Position numbers and translations under genes: made by a program. The notes beneath the pieces are model-generated. The model was given only the letters and a program-made list of their open reading frames with translations. It did no database searches and was not told the DNA's origin. Below are positions 1-6,121 of a stretch of DNA of 22,239 bases, one piece after another. The number at the start of each line of letters is the position of its first letter. Position 1 is the stretch's first letter. The stretch is from an uncultured Mycoplasmatota bacterium (lineage in GTDB: Bacteria > Bacillota_I > Bacilli_A > RF39 > UBA660). The stretch spans positions 1-22,239 of the forward strand of contig CAMJMP010000003.1 of the NCBI GenBank assembly GCA_946407055.1, in the 5' to 3' direction.

Positions 1-307
1 AGTATCCTTTTGCTTCTTTTGATCTATATGAATCTTTAAAAGCATTTTCAGAAACTATATATCTATATTTACTTACTTCTTCTAAAGTACATCTTACCCC
101 AACAAGATTAGCATATTGAACTATTTCTTCTGTAGGTAATTGCATAACTATCTTAGAATAATCATTACCTCTATAGATATCAAATAAAGATCTTAATTTA
201 GTAATTGTTTCATTCTTTTTTACTAGTTCTTCGTATTCTTCCTTTAACTTGTTTTTTAAGAATACTAATTTTTCTTTATATCTAGTAATGAGTTCTTTCA
301 CATCCAT
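1..307 (-). CDS. Hypothetical coiled-coil protein, C-terminus cut by window edge
   Basis: An open frame starts at an ATG at 307 and runs off the window, so only about the first 102 residues are visible. An AAGGAAG ribosome site lies 7 nt upstream, and an extended -10 lies further up at 382-387. The first 40 or so residues are rich in Lys and Glu with heptad-like leucines (ELITRYKEKLVFLKNKLKEE), which suggests an amphipathic or coiled-coil helix. The rest is a mixed, mildly charged segment. I recognise no family. Function is unknown; regulatory or structural roles are both possible. The reading frame and start are well supported, the identity is not. Confidence 0.75.
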   Translation of the reverse strand, partial: MDVKELITRYKEKLVFLKNKLKEEYEELVKKNETITKLRSLFDIYRGNDYSKIVMQLPTEEIVQYANLVGVRCTLEEVSKYRYIVSENAFKDSYRSKEAKGY

Positions 308-381
308 TAGTATCTTCCTTTCGCGAGCGCTATTTCAGTATGCCTATCCTATCATCATAGACACACCAACCTATCATATCA

Positions 382-387
382 ATTATA
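382..387 (-). promoter_or_regulatory. Extended -10 promoter for the gene starting at 307
   Basis: On the minus strand the sequence reads TGGTATAAT, a perfect -10 with the TGn extension. No good -35 is seen at 16-18 bp, as expected for an extended -10. The leader to the ATG at 307 would be about 70 nt. Confidence 0.55.
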
Positions 388-420
388 CCATAATAAAGTG
401 AAAGAATAAACCAAGTTTAA

Positions 421-510
421 CTAATCTAAATCTCTATTTATTTGTAACATACACATAATAGCAACTCCCACAAAACCACCTATCATTAAACCTATTATGA
501 ATCCTATCAT
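421..510 (-). CDS. 29-aa membrane micropeptide, DUF3789-like
   Basis: A small frame from ATG at 510 to TAG encodes 29 residues beginning MIGFIIGLMIGGFVGVAIMC and ending in the polar tail QINRDLD. It is one transmembrane helix with glycine-zipper spacing (G3, G7, G11, G12, G15). An AAGGGGG ribosome site lies about 10 nt upstream, and a good sigma-A-type promoter (537-565) lies just before it. The pattern resembles the DUF3789 family, whose members are very short, Gly-rich single-helix proteins often found on Firmicute phages and conjugative elements. That family link is from memory. No function is established. Single-spanning peptides can also be type I toxins, but no antisense RNA is evident. 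Confidence 0.6.
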   Translation of the reverse strand: MIGFIIGLMIGGFVGVAIMCMLQINRDLD

Positions 511-536
511 TTACATTCATCCCCCTTCTTGAAAAC

Positions 537-565
537 AAAATAAACCATCTTCCAAATATAATCAA
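537..565 (-). promoter_or_regulatory. Sigma-A-type promoter of the 29-aa micropeptide
   Basis: On the minus strand there is a TTGATT -35 (560-565), a 17-bp spacer and a TATTTT -10 (537-542). Transcription would begin near 530, about 20 nt before the start codon at 510. This supports expression of the tiny gene from its own promoter. Confidence 0.5.
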
Positions 566-588
566 ATGACTAAAACGTCTTTTTATCA

Positions 589-623
589 CAAAAAAATATA
601 TCAAAATCTTATTTTGATATATT
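589..623 (-). terminator. Intrinsic terminator after the CDF transporter
   Basis: A 13-bp perfect inverted repeat (595-607 with 611-623, loop 608-610) is followed on the minus strand by a T-run. The same DNA read on the plus strand has no T-run, so it serves the minus-strand gene ending at 688. Confidence 0.8.
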
Positions 624-687
624 CATTTATCCTTTTTATAAGCATTCTTCCAACTATAATTTCTTTTTAACTAACTATTAAACTTTT

Positions 688-1800
688 TTAATCACTTACA
701 TCAAAATCCATTGTAATTCTTATTTTATAATCTGGATATAATTCTTGGACTTTATCATGTACTTCTTGATAAACTTTATTTCTATCTTCACAAGCGAAAT
801 CTAATACTAAGTCAAAACTAATTGCTCTATCTTCTTTATTATAATAGAATCCATGTAATTGTAAAATTCCCTTATAATCTTTTATTATCTCTTCAACTTG
901 GCCTTTTATTTTCATTGCTTCTTTATCTTTAGTATTAACAGAATAAATACCTATTGCTGATAATAAAACATTATGTTTTTTATAAACTTTTTCAGTTATA
1001 ATTCTTGTTAATTTATCTATCTCTGCAGCAGTCATTGTATCTGGTACTTCTATATGAATAGATCCTAAATACATATCTGGACCATAATCACTTAGTATTA
1101 AATCAAATGCCCCTGTTACTTCAGGGAAACTTTTAACTGTTCTTTTAATTCCTATAGATACTTCTCTATCTATTCTTTCTCCAAGTATTTGACTATATGT
1201 TTCTCTTACCATCAAAATACCTGCTTTAATAATAAATAGTGAAATAATAACACCTAAGTAAGCTTCTAAACTAATATTAGTAACTAAATAAATAATTGCA
1301 GCTACTAATGTAGATATTGAAATAATCGCATCATTTCTAGCATCTTTACCAGAATTAACTAAAGCTTTAGATTTAACTTCTTCTCCGACTTTTTGAACAA
1401 ACAAACTTAAAAATAGTTTTGCAACTACTGCAACACCAACTACCAACAATGTAACTGCACTATATTTTGGTTCAATTGGGTTAAATATTTTCTTAACTGC
1501 TTCCGTTAAAGCTGCTAAACCAGCATATAAAATAATAACTGCAATAACCATTGCACTTAAGTATTCTACTCTTCCATGACCAAATGGATGTTCCCTATCA
1601 GGTTCCTTTCCACCCAACTTAGTACCTACTATTGTAATTACTGAAGATAACACATCACTTAAGTTATTTAAAGCATCCAAAATAATTGCAATCGAATTCG
1701 CTAAAAAACCAACTATTGCTTTAAATATAACTAATAATACATTAGTAAGAATTCCTAAAAGGCTTGCTCTAACAATCTTATCTTGTCTTTCCATAACCAT
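688..1800 (-). CDS. Cation diffusion facilitator (CDF) metal efflux protein, possibly Mn/Fe type
   Basis: CDF proteins are dimeric proton/metal antiporters of the plasma membrane that export divalent metals. The 370-residue product has the six N-terminal helices (about residues 12-205) and the cytoplasmic ferredoxin-like dimer domain (about 210-290). It also has a roughly 75-residue extra C-terminal region. The transport-site pairs are N45-x3-D49 in helix 2 (LNNLSD) and D153-x3-D157 in helix 5 (KDARND). The conserved HPFGHGR loop follows helix 2 at 71-77. Zinc CDFs usually have a His in the helix-2 or helix-5 pair. An Asn/Asp plus Asp/Asp site resembles MntE-type manganese exporters, so manganese or iron is my inference. 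A second ATG at 1794 sits at a better distance from the AGGAT site. The gene follows the membrane protein at 1806-2231 by 5 nt. Confidence 0.92.
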   Translation of the reverse strand: MVMERQDKIVRASLLGILTNVLLVIFKAIVGFLANSIAIILDALNNLSDVLSSVITIVGTKLGGKEPDREHPFGHGRVEYLSAMVIAVIILYAGLAALTEAVKKIFNPIEPKYSAVTLLVVGVAVVAKLFLSLFVQKVGEEVKSKALVNSGKDARNDAIISISTLVAAIIYLVTNISLEAYLGVIISLFIIKAGILMVRETYSQILGERIDREVSIGIKRTVKSFPEVTGAFDLILSDYGPDMYLGSIHIEVPDTMTAAEIDKLTRIITEKVYKKHNVLLSAIGIYSVNTKDKEAMKIKGQVEEIIKDYKGILQLHGFYYNKEDRAISFDLVLDFACEDRNKVYQEVHDKVQELYPDYKIRITMDFDVSD

Positions 1801-1805
1801 CTATC

Positions 1806-2231
1806 CTATCTACAAAATAATAAACCTATAAAAGGACTAATCAATAATAATCCATAATTAAGTATTATAAATAAATACTTATCATTATAATATTCATTAA
1901 AACTAAAATTACAAGGACTTTTTATTATAATACGTAATAAATAATCAAAAGTTATTGCCAAGAATAACCAAATTAATCCACAGATCAAACAAGACAAAAT
2001 CCCATCTTCAAATATACTTACATTATAAGCATAACCAAATATACTAAATACTATAAAAGTATATAAAGGTCTCCATACTTTGTTCTTTTTAAATGCATCA
2101 TTAAAGATATCACCATCAAGTGGTTTCATTGAAAAAAACTTAATTTTAATAATTACATGACCTATCTCAATTAAGAATACAATCACGTAAGCAAGTATAA
2201 AACATAATAGCATTTTATCAAAACTAAACAT
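1806..2231 (-). CDS. Hypothetical four-helix membrane protein
   Basis: The product has about 141 residues and four likely transmembrane segments: near the N-terminus, around residues 57-75, around 80-102, and at the C-terminus. A short cytoplasmic-looking loop (KIKFFSMKPLDGD) follows helix 1. I recognise no family. The start is taken at ATG 2231 because AGGTGG lies 5 nt upstream of it. An in-frame GTG at 2240 overlaps that ribosome site, so it is unlikely. The gene is 5 nt before the CDF transporter and shares its promoter (2262-2267), so the two are probably co-transcribed. A link to metal export is possible but rests on position only. Confidence 0.8.
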   Translation of the reverse strand: MFSFDKMLLCFILAYVIVFLIEIGHVIIKIKFFSMKPLDGDIFNDAFKKNKVWRPLYTFIVFSIFGYAYNVSIFEDGILSCLICGLIWLFLAITFDYLLRIIIKSPCNFSFNEYYNDKYLFIILNYGLLLISPFIGLLFCR

Positions 2232-2261
2232 TCTAACCACCTACTCTAATATCATAGTATT

Positions 2262-2267
2262 ATTATA
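2262..2267 (-). promoter_or_regulatory. Extended -10 promoter for the membrane protein/CDF pair
   Basis: The minus strand reads TGCTATAAT, with the T-run of the terminator at 2271-2297 directly upstream. No consensus -35 is visible. The start codon at 2231 would be about 25 nt from the transcription start. Confidence 0.6.
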
Positions 2268-2270
2268 GCA

Positions 2271-2297
2271 CAAAAAAAGTAGGATAAACCCACTTAA
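2271..2297 (-). terminator. Intrinsic terminator of the gene ending at 2294
   Basis: On the minus strand AAGTGGG pairs with CCTACTT (2289-2295 with 2277-2283) around a 5-nt loop, followed by seven Ts. The stem begins inside the stop codon of the upstream gene. Confidence 0.75.
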
Positions 2298-2728
2298 AAA
2301 TCTAATCCTTGGTCTTCTTCTGGAACCACAACATCTACACTCATAGGTACAGGTGGTTCTGGATACAAATATGAATGAACCATTTCTTTAACTATATAAT
2401 TTCTTACCTCTTCTATTTGCGCTCTTGCTGCTCCATCTTCTATACTTTGAACATTAATTACATGTTCAAACAATTCGTCAACTTTATTTTGTCTCATACA
2501 AGCAACTAACACATTAGTTTGAATTGTATTATTACAAATAAGACTTGTTGTAATATAGTTAAATATTTCTTCTTGTTTAGTTTTAGCTAATTCCCCAAAC
2601 TTTTCTATTTCTTCTAGTGTTACTATAACACCACCATAATAATAGAACCAATGATTCAAAAGACTAGTTTTTTCTTCGTTTGAAAACTCATCCCATTTTT
2701 TTCTATTTTCGTCGTTTCCTATTGCCAT
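2294..2728 (-). CDS. Hypothetical soluble protein, 144 aa
   Basis: The product is a small, acidic, mostly helical cytosolic protein with no signal peptide or membrane helix. It starts MAIGNDENRKKWDEFSN, has a central helical stretch with YYYGG (about residues 29-33), and ends in a Pro- and acid-rich tail (YPEPPVP, then PEEDQGLDF). The start is ATG 2728 because AAGGGGGAG lies 6 nt upstream; an in-frame ATG at 2767 lies upstream of the -10 element. It appears to be a single-gene unit with its own promoter and terminator. An inverted repeat spans its leader (2729-2755). I recognise no family. Confidence 0.8.
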   Translation of the reverse strand: MAIGNDENRKKWDEFSNEEKTSLLNHWFYYYGGVIVTLEEIEKFGELAKTKQEEIFNYITTSLICNNTIQTNVLVACMRQNKVDELFEHVINVQSIEDGAARAQIEEVRNYIVKEMVHSYLYPEPPVPMSVDVVVPEEDQGLDF

Positions 2729-2755
2729 AGTAAACTCCCCCTTACATGGTTTACT
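2729..2755 (-). promoter_or_regulatory. Inverted repeat between the -10 and the start codon (candidate operator or leader hairpin)
   Basis: The arms AGTAAAC (2749-2755) and GTTTACT (2729-2735) flank a 13-nt interval that contains the AAGGGGGA ribosome site. The left arm abuts the -10 and the right arm abuts the ATG. If transcription starts about 7 nt after the -10, most of the left arm would not be transcribed, which favours a DNA operator over an RNA hairpin. Confidence 0.4.
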
Positions 2756-2783
2756 ATTATAATACAAAAACCTACATAAACAA
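2756..2783 (-). promoter_or_regulatory. Probable promoter of the 144-aa gene
   Basis: The minus strand has a perfect TATAAT (2756-2761) with a weak TTGTTT -35 (2778-2783) at 16-bp spacing. Confidence 0.45.
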
Positions 2784-3332
2784 AATTTTGATCAATACAA
2801 CTAACACCATTACCAGTATACCAAGTATTAATTCTAACCAATAATTTTTCTTGTTTTCTACTACTTCAATCTCTTTTTTATATTTCGATTTAATATATTC
2901 TATTGCTCTAACATTGTTTTTATCTTTTTCATGGCTTTCAACAGCATACTTAACTCCATCATCCATATAAAATACATATTGTGATGGTTTACCAAATACT
3001 AACTTATCATAAGTAATATATACTAGTTTATCTATATTCTCTACTTTATAAGATTTAATAATACTATTAATATCTATTACTACTAAACCTTTATTAATCT
3101 TTAAAAAGTTATGTCTTAAATAATATCTAATGTATATCCAAACACCTAATAATATTAAAGAAAAGACAATTAATAAAAAACCAGCAAAAAAGCCTTTTAG
3201 TACTATCTTAATGATACCCATAACTAAAATAATCATCATAAAAGAACCTACTATTGCAGATATATCATTAATAAATACATTCTTAGGAAACTTATACTCA
3301 AATTCCATAATATCATTTTCTTCGGTTTTCAT
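2772..3332 (-). CDS. Hypothetical membrane protein, three helices with a cytoplasmic-looking middle domain
   Basis: The product has 186 residues. Two transmembrane helices lie at about residues 23-46 and 48-70. A soluble beta-rich region at about 73-160 contains INKGLVVIDINSI and YVFYMDDG. A C-terminal helix spans about 164-185. This layout resembles small bacterial membrane proteins with a PH-like domain next to a helical pair, but the match is structural impression only. AGGAG lies 5 nt before the ATG at 3332, and an extended -10 is at 3357-3362. Its stop lies close to the promoter of the next gene. Function is unknown. Confidence 0.8.
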   Translation of the reverse strand: MKTEENDIMEFEYKFPKNVFINDISAIVGSFMMIILVMGIIKIVLKGFFAGFLLIVFSLILLGVWIYIRYYLRHNFLKINKGLVVIDINSIIKSYKVENIDKLVYITYDKLVFGKPSQYVFYMDDGVKYAVESHEKDKNNVRAIEYIKSKYKKEIEVVENKKNYWLELILGILVMVLVVLIKILFM

Positions 3333-3356
3333 ACTGACTCCTCATATCATATTTAT

Positions 3357-3362
3357 ATTATA
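3357..3362 (-). promoter_or_regulatory. Extended -10 promoter for the gene starting at 3332
   Basis: The minus strand reads TGGTATAAT, 24 bp upstream of the start codon, just after the terminator at 3376-3403. No clear -35 is seen. Confidence 0.55.
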
Positions 3363-3375
3363 CCATATTTCTTAC

Positions 3376-3403
3376 AAAAAAAGTTGATCATCGATCAACT
3401 TTT
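3376..3403 (-). terminator. Intrinsic terminator ending the TCS/zincin operon
   Basis: An 11-bp perfect stem (3379-3389 with 3393-3403, 3-nt loop) contains palindromic GATC and is followed on the minus strand by a T-run. The TGA stop of the zincin-like gene lies inside the stem. Confidence 0.85.
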
Positions 3404-4233
3404 CTTACTTTAACTAATCTAACTTTATCTAAAATACCTTGTTCAAATTCTTGTTCTCTTAAAGGTAAACCATATAATAATCTAGTTTCAAATGCATACT
3501 TTTCTTTTTCGTCTTGCTTCTTATCAGTTTCTTGTACATAATCATCAGGAATGTTTTCTACTTTTTTCTTTAATAAGTAATATTCACGAAACAATCCCAT
3601 TTTCAAAAGAAATTGATATGTTGGTGGATCAATATAATATCCATTCTTTCTATAGCCTCTAGTATAAGCAAAGTATAAAGCTTTTCTAGCCATCAATAAA
3701 TCTGGAGTTTGTTTCTGGCTCTTTAACATATTAACTAAATATTTAAGAGCTCTAATATCTACTAAACGTTCTTCTGGATCAATTAAATAATTACCCTTTT
3801 TAGTAAACCATCTATATAAAACTTCTTCTCTTTCTTTTTGTGGTAAAGATTCTAACCAATCCATATATGGATAATCTTTTAATGAATAATCAATTATTTC
3901 TGTTTCAATATCATTTCTTCTCTTAGATAGTTTTTGAAAACTTCTTGCATGTTCAATTTCATGACGTAAAACTCTTAATGCTTGCAACTTTTTATTTTCA
4001 ATTACTTGATTTGGTTTTTCCATAATCATTCTTTTATAAACAATTATTTCTTTATCATCCCCACTATAAGTGCCCAAATCTTTATTATCATCGTCACTAA
4101 CATCCATCTTCTTTATAAAAGGTTTTAATGATGGATCATCTTCTATCATCATTGCATATGCTTCATCAATAAATTGTTTATCGAGTTCTCTTCTTTGATA
4201 ATCCATGAATAATTTATATAGTTCCTTATTCAT
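3388..4233 (-). CDS. Putative zincin-type metalloprotein with HExxH motif, 281 aa
   Basis: The product has no signal peptide or membrane helix and should be cytosolic. The zinc-binding HExxH motif is HEIEH at residues 91-95, in a helix (LRVLRHEIEHARSFQ). Just before it is a strand-like segment, GTYSGDDKEIIVY at about 54-66, as is usual on the edge strand of zincins. About 60 residues later DPEERLVDIRAL (152-163) could supply the third ligand (E154 or E155) and resembles the Glu-x3-4-Asp helix of gluzincin or ImmA/IrrE-like peptidases. The C-terminal third is charged. AGGGAG lies 7 nt before the ATG, and the gene begins 11 nt after the histidine kinase stop, so it is very likely co-transcribed with the two-component system. 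Catalytic activity is inferred from the motif, and I cannot name the family. It could be a regulatory protease acting on a partner of the sensor or transporter. Confidence 0.8.
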   Translation of the reverse strand: MNKELYKLFMDYQRRELDKQFIDEAYAMMIEDDPSLKPFIKKMDVSDDDNKDLGTYSGDDKEIIVYKRMIMEKPNQVIENKKLQALRVLRHEIEHARSFQKLSKRRNDIETEIIDYSLKDYPYMDWLESLPQKEREEVLYRWFTKKGNYLIDPEERLVDIRALKYLVNMLKSQKQTPDLLMARKALYFAYTRGYRKNGYYIDPPTYQFLLKMGLFREYYLLKKKVENIPDDYVQETDKKQDEKEKYAFETRLLYGLPLREQEFEQGILDKVRLVKVRKVDR

Positions 4234-4244
4234 CCTATCACTCC

Positions 4245-5417
4245 CTAATTATTGAAATATTTTATTATAAACTTTGTTCCTTCATCACTAGATTCTACAC
4301 TAATAGTACCATTATCTTTTTCTATAATCATCTTAGCTAAAGACATTCCAATTCCAATACTATTACTACTAGAATTCTCCCCTTTATAAAATCTTTCAAA
4401 TATATACTTTTGATCTTTTTTACTTATTCCACATCCATAATCTCTAATTACCAACTTAATAAAAATATCATTTTGTTCATAAGTAATATCTATCTTACTA
4501 CCTTCACTAGAATACTCTATAGCATTCTTAACTATATTACTAATCGCTTCAACTTCCCATTTAGCATCCACATTAATTCTTATCTTTTCATTACCTTCAA
4601 TATTTAAACTTACATCTTTTAAATCTAATAACAAAGATAAATTATCTTGAACATCATCTAATATCTTATTAACATTAATATATTCTTTCTTAAAATTAAT
4701 AGCATTCGCATCAAACTTAGATAACTTTAGTAAGTTTTCTATTAAGAAAGATGTGTTCTTAATCTTATGATTAATATCTCTTAATAATTTCTTCTTCTCT
4801 GCTTCAGACGTATCTTCATTCATTACATTATCTATCATTAAATTAATAGATGTTAAAGGTGTTCTAAGTTGATGAGATATATCACTTAATGAATTCTTTA
4901 AAGATTCTTTATCTTTTCTACTTAATTCACTTTGTTCATTTAACATAACAGCTGTTTTATATAACTCATTTAATAATAATGAATAATCGCCTTCACTGTT
5001 CTTCTTTATATCTATTTGATAATTCTTTTTATTTATTCTTTTTAAATAACTTAATAATTCTTTTAATTCTTTATCTCTTTTTATCTTATAAACAAAAGTA
5101 GTAACTATTATAATTGTTAAACTAATATAATAATTTCTTACAATCCTCTCATTAGATAATAATACATAATCTTTATCTTTATCTATTCCATATTTTTCTA
5201 AACCTTGATACTTACTTAAATCTTTACAATTTATTATTTCTATTATTTCATCTCTACTAATATCTACATCTTTTTCATCTAAAATATATAAAATACTAGT
5301 AATTGCTTTATTATTATTTTCTTCTAATTTCTTATTAAAATAATAACCATTAACAATTAAAGCAACTAATGTAATAACACATAATAAACTTAATACTAAT
5401 ATTCTTTTATTCTTCAT
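4245..5417 (-). CDS. Sensor histidine kinase
   Basis: This is a membrane sensor that autophosphorylates and passes the phosphate to the OmpR-family regulator encoded just upstream. It has 390 residues. Helix 1 spans about 5-24, an extracellular domain of about 70 residues follows (25-95), and helix 2 spans about 96-111. After a linker, the H-box has the phospho-acceptor H182 in DISHQLRTPLTS. The ATPase domain shows the N-box (NIVKNA, 293-298), G1 (DYGCG, 326-330), F-box (IFERFYKG) and G2 (GIGMSLAK). All catalytic motifs are intact. The gene overlaps the regulator by 11 bp. BceS-type sensors have almost no extracellular loop, so the 70-residue domain here suggests direct ligand sensing or a different class. 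The stimulus is unknown; the neighbouring ABC transporter suggests a peptide or cell-envelope stress. Confidence 0.95.
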   Translation of the reverse strand: MKNKRILVLSLLCVITLVALIVNGYYFNKKLEENNNKAITSILYILDEKDVDISRDEIIEIINCKDLSKYQGLEKYGIDKDKDYVLLSNERIVRNYYISLTIIIVTTFVYKIKRDKELKELLSYLKRINKKNYQIDIKKNSEGDYSLLLNELYKTAVMLNEQSELSRKDKESLKNSLSDISHQLRTPLTSINLMIDNVMNEDTSEAEKKKLLRDINHKIKNTSFLIENLLKLSKFDANAINFKKEYINVNKILDDVQDNLSLLLDLKDVSLNIEGNEKIRINVDAKWEVEAISNIVKNAIEYSSEGSKIDITYEQNDIFIKLVIRDYGCGISKKDQKYIFERFYKGENSSSNSIGIGMSLAKMIIEKDNGTISVESSDEGTKFIIKYFNN

Positions 5418-6057
5418 CTATTCTATAACCTGTTCCTTTAATAGTTTTAATTATATCCGTATCAAGTTTTTCTCTTATTCTTTTTAAATAAACTGTAACT
5501 GTATTATCATTTATATCATTGCCAGTCCAATTCCAAACATTATCAATTATTACATCTCTTGTAATAACTTTATTTAAATTAGTAAATAATAAAGTTAATA
5601 TCTTAAACTCTAAACTAGTTAAGATTATTTCTTCATCATCTTTATATACACTCATCTTATCTAAATCTAATTCTATGTTCTTAACTTTAATCTTATTATT
5701 CTTTTTACTCCTTGCTAGTATCTTATTAATTCGCGCAATTAGTTCTTTAGAACTAAATGGTTTTGTTATATAATCTTCTGCTCCAATATCTAATCCTCTA
5801 ACAATTGATTCTTCATCATCTTTCGCTGTTAAAAATATTGTTGCTATATTTCTATCTTTAATATAATCTTCATATAAATCAAAACCATTACCATCTGGTA
5901 AAGTTAAATCTAGTATTACTAAATCATATGATTTATCTAAACAATCTATAGCATCACTAACACAATTACTAACAACAACGTCAAAGTTATTATTCTTCAA
6001 TAATATAACTAAATTACTAGCTATATCATTGTCATCTTCAACTAATAATATGTGCAT
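5407..6057 (-). CDS. OmpR/PhoB-family response regulator
   Basis: This is a transcription factor activated by phosphorylation. In 216 residues it has an N-terminal receiver domain with acidic pocket E7, D8, D9, phospho-acceptor D50 in VILDLTLPDG, switch T77 and K99. The C-terminal winged-helix DNA-binding domain spans about 120-214 and ends with the family's VYLKRIREKL and IKTIKGTGYRI signatures. The ATG at 6057 has a GGTGG ribosome site 6 nt upstream. It is the first gene of the regulator/kinase/zincin unit, separated from the ABC operon by a terminator. OmpR-family proteins bind tandem direct repeats with an 11-bp period. Such a repeat lies in front of the ABC genes at 9489-9507, which makes it the likely target. 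Confidence 0.96.
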   Translation of the reverse strand: MHILLVEDDNDIASNLVILLKNNNFDVVVSNCVSDAIDCLDKSYDLVILDLTLPDGNGFDLYEDYIKDRNIATIFLTAKDDEESIVRGLDIGAEDYITKPFSSKELIARINKILARSKKNNKIKVKNIELDLDKMSVYKDDEEIILTSLEFKILTLLFTNLNKVITRDVIIDNVWNWTGNDINDNTVTVYLKRIREKLDTDIIKTIKGTGYRIDEE

Positions 6058-6075
6058 AATTAACCACCCGCCATT

Positions 6076-6089
6076 ATTATAACATTATA
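6076..6089 (-). promoter_or_regulatory. Two overlapping -10 elements before the response regulator
   Basis: The minus strand reads TATAATGTTATAAT, giving perfect -10 hexamers at 6084-6089 and 6076-6081. The second has the TGn extension. No -35 at a good distance is seen. The upstream terminator stem occupies the place where one would lie. Confidence 0.55.
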
Positions 6090-6092
6090 TTT

Positions 6093-6119
6093 AAAAAGAA
6101 CTATCAAATAGTTCTTTTT
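6093..6119 (-). terminator. Intrinsic terminator after the FtsX-type permease
   Basis: The stem AAAAAGAACTA/TAGTTCTTTTT (6109-6119 with 6093-6103, 5-nt loop) follows the permease stop directly and ends in a T-run on the minus strand. It separates the ABC genes from the two-component genes. Confidence 0.85.
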
Positions 6120-6121
6120 AA

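Noticed and set aside
3130..3387. Plus-strand open frame opposite the membrane protein gene
   Set aside because: It is antisense to a gene with promoter and ribosome site, has low-complexity composition and no ribosome site of its own.
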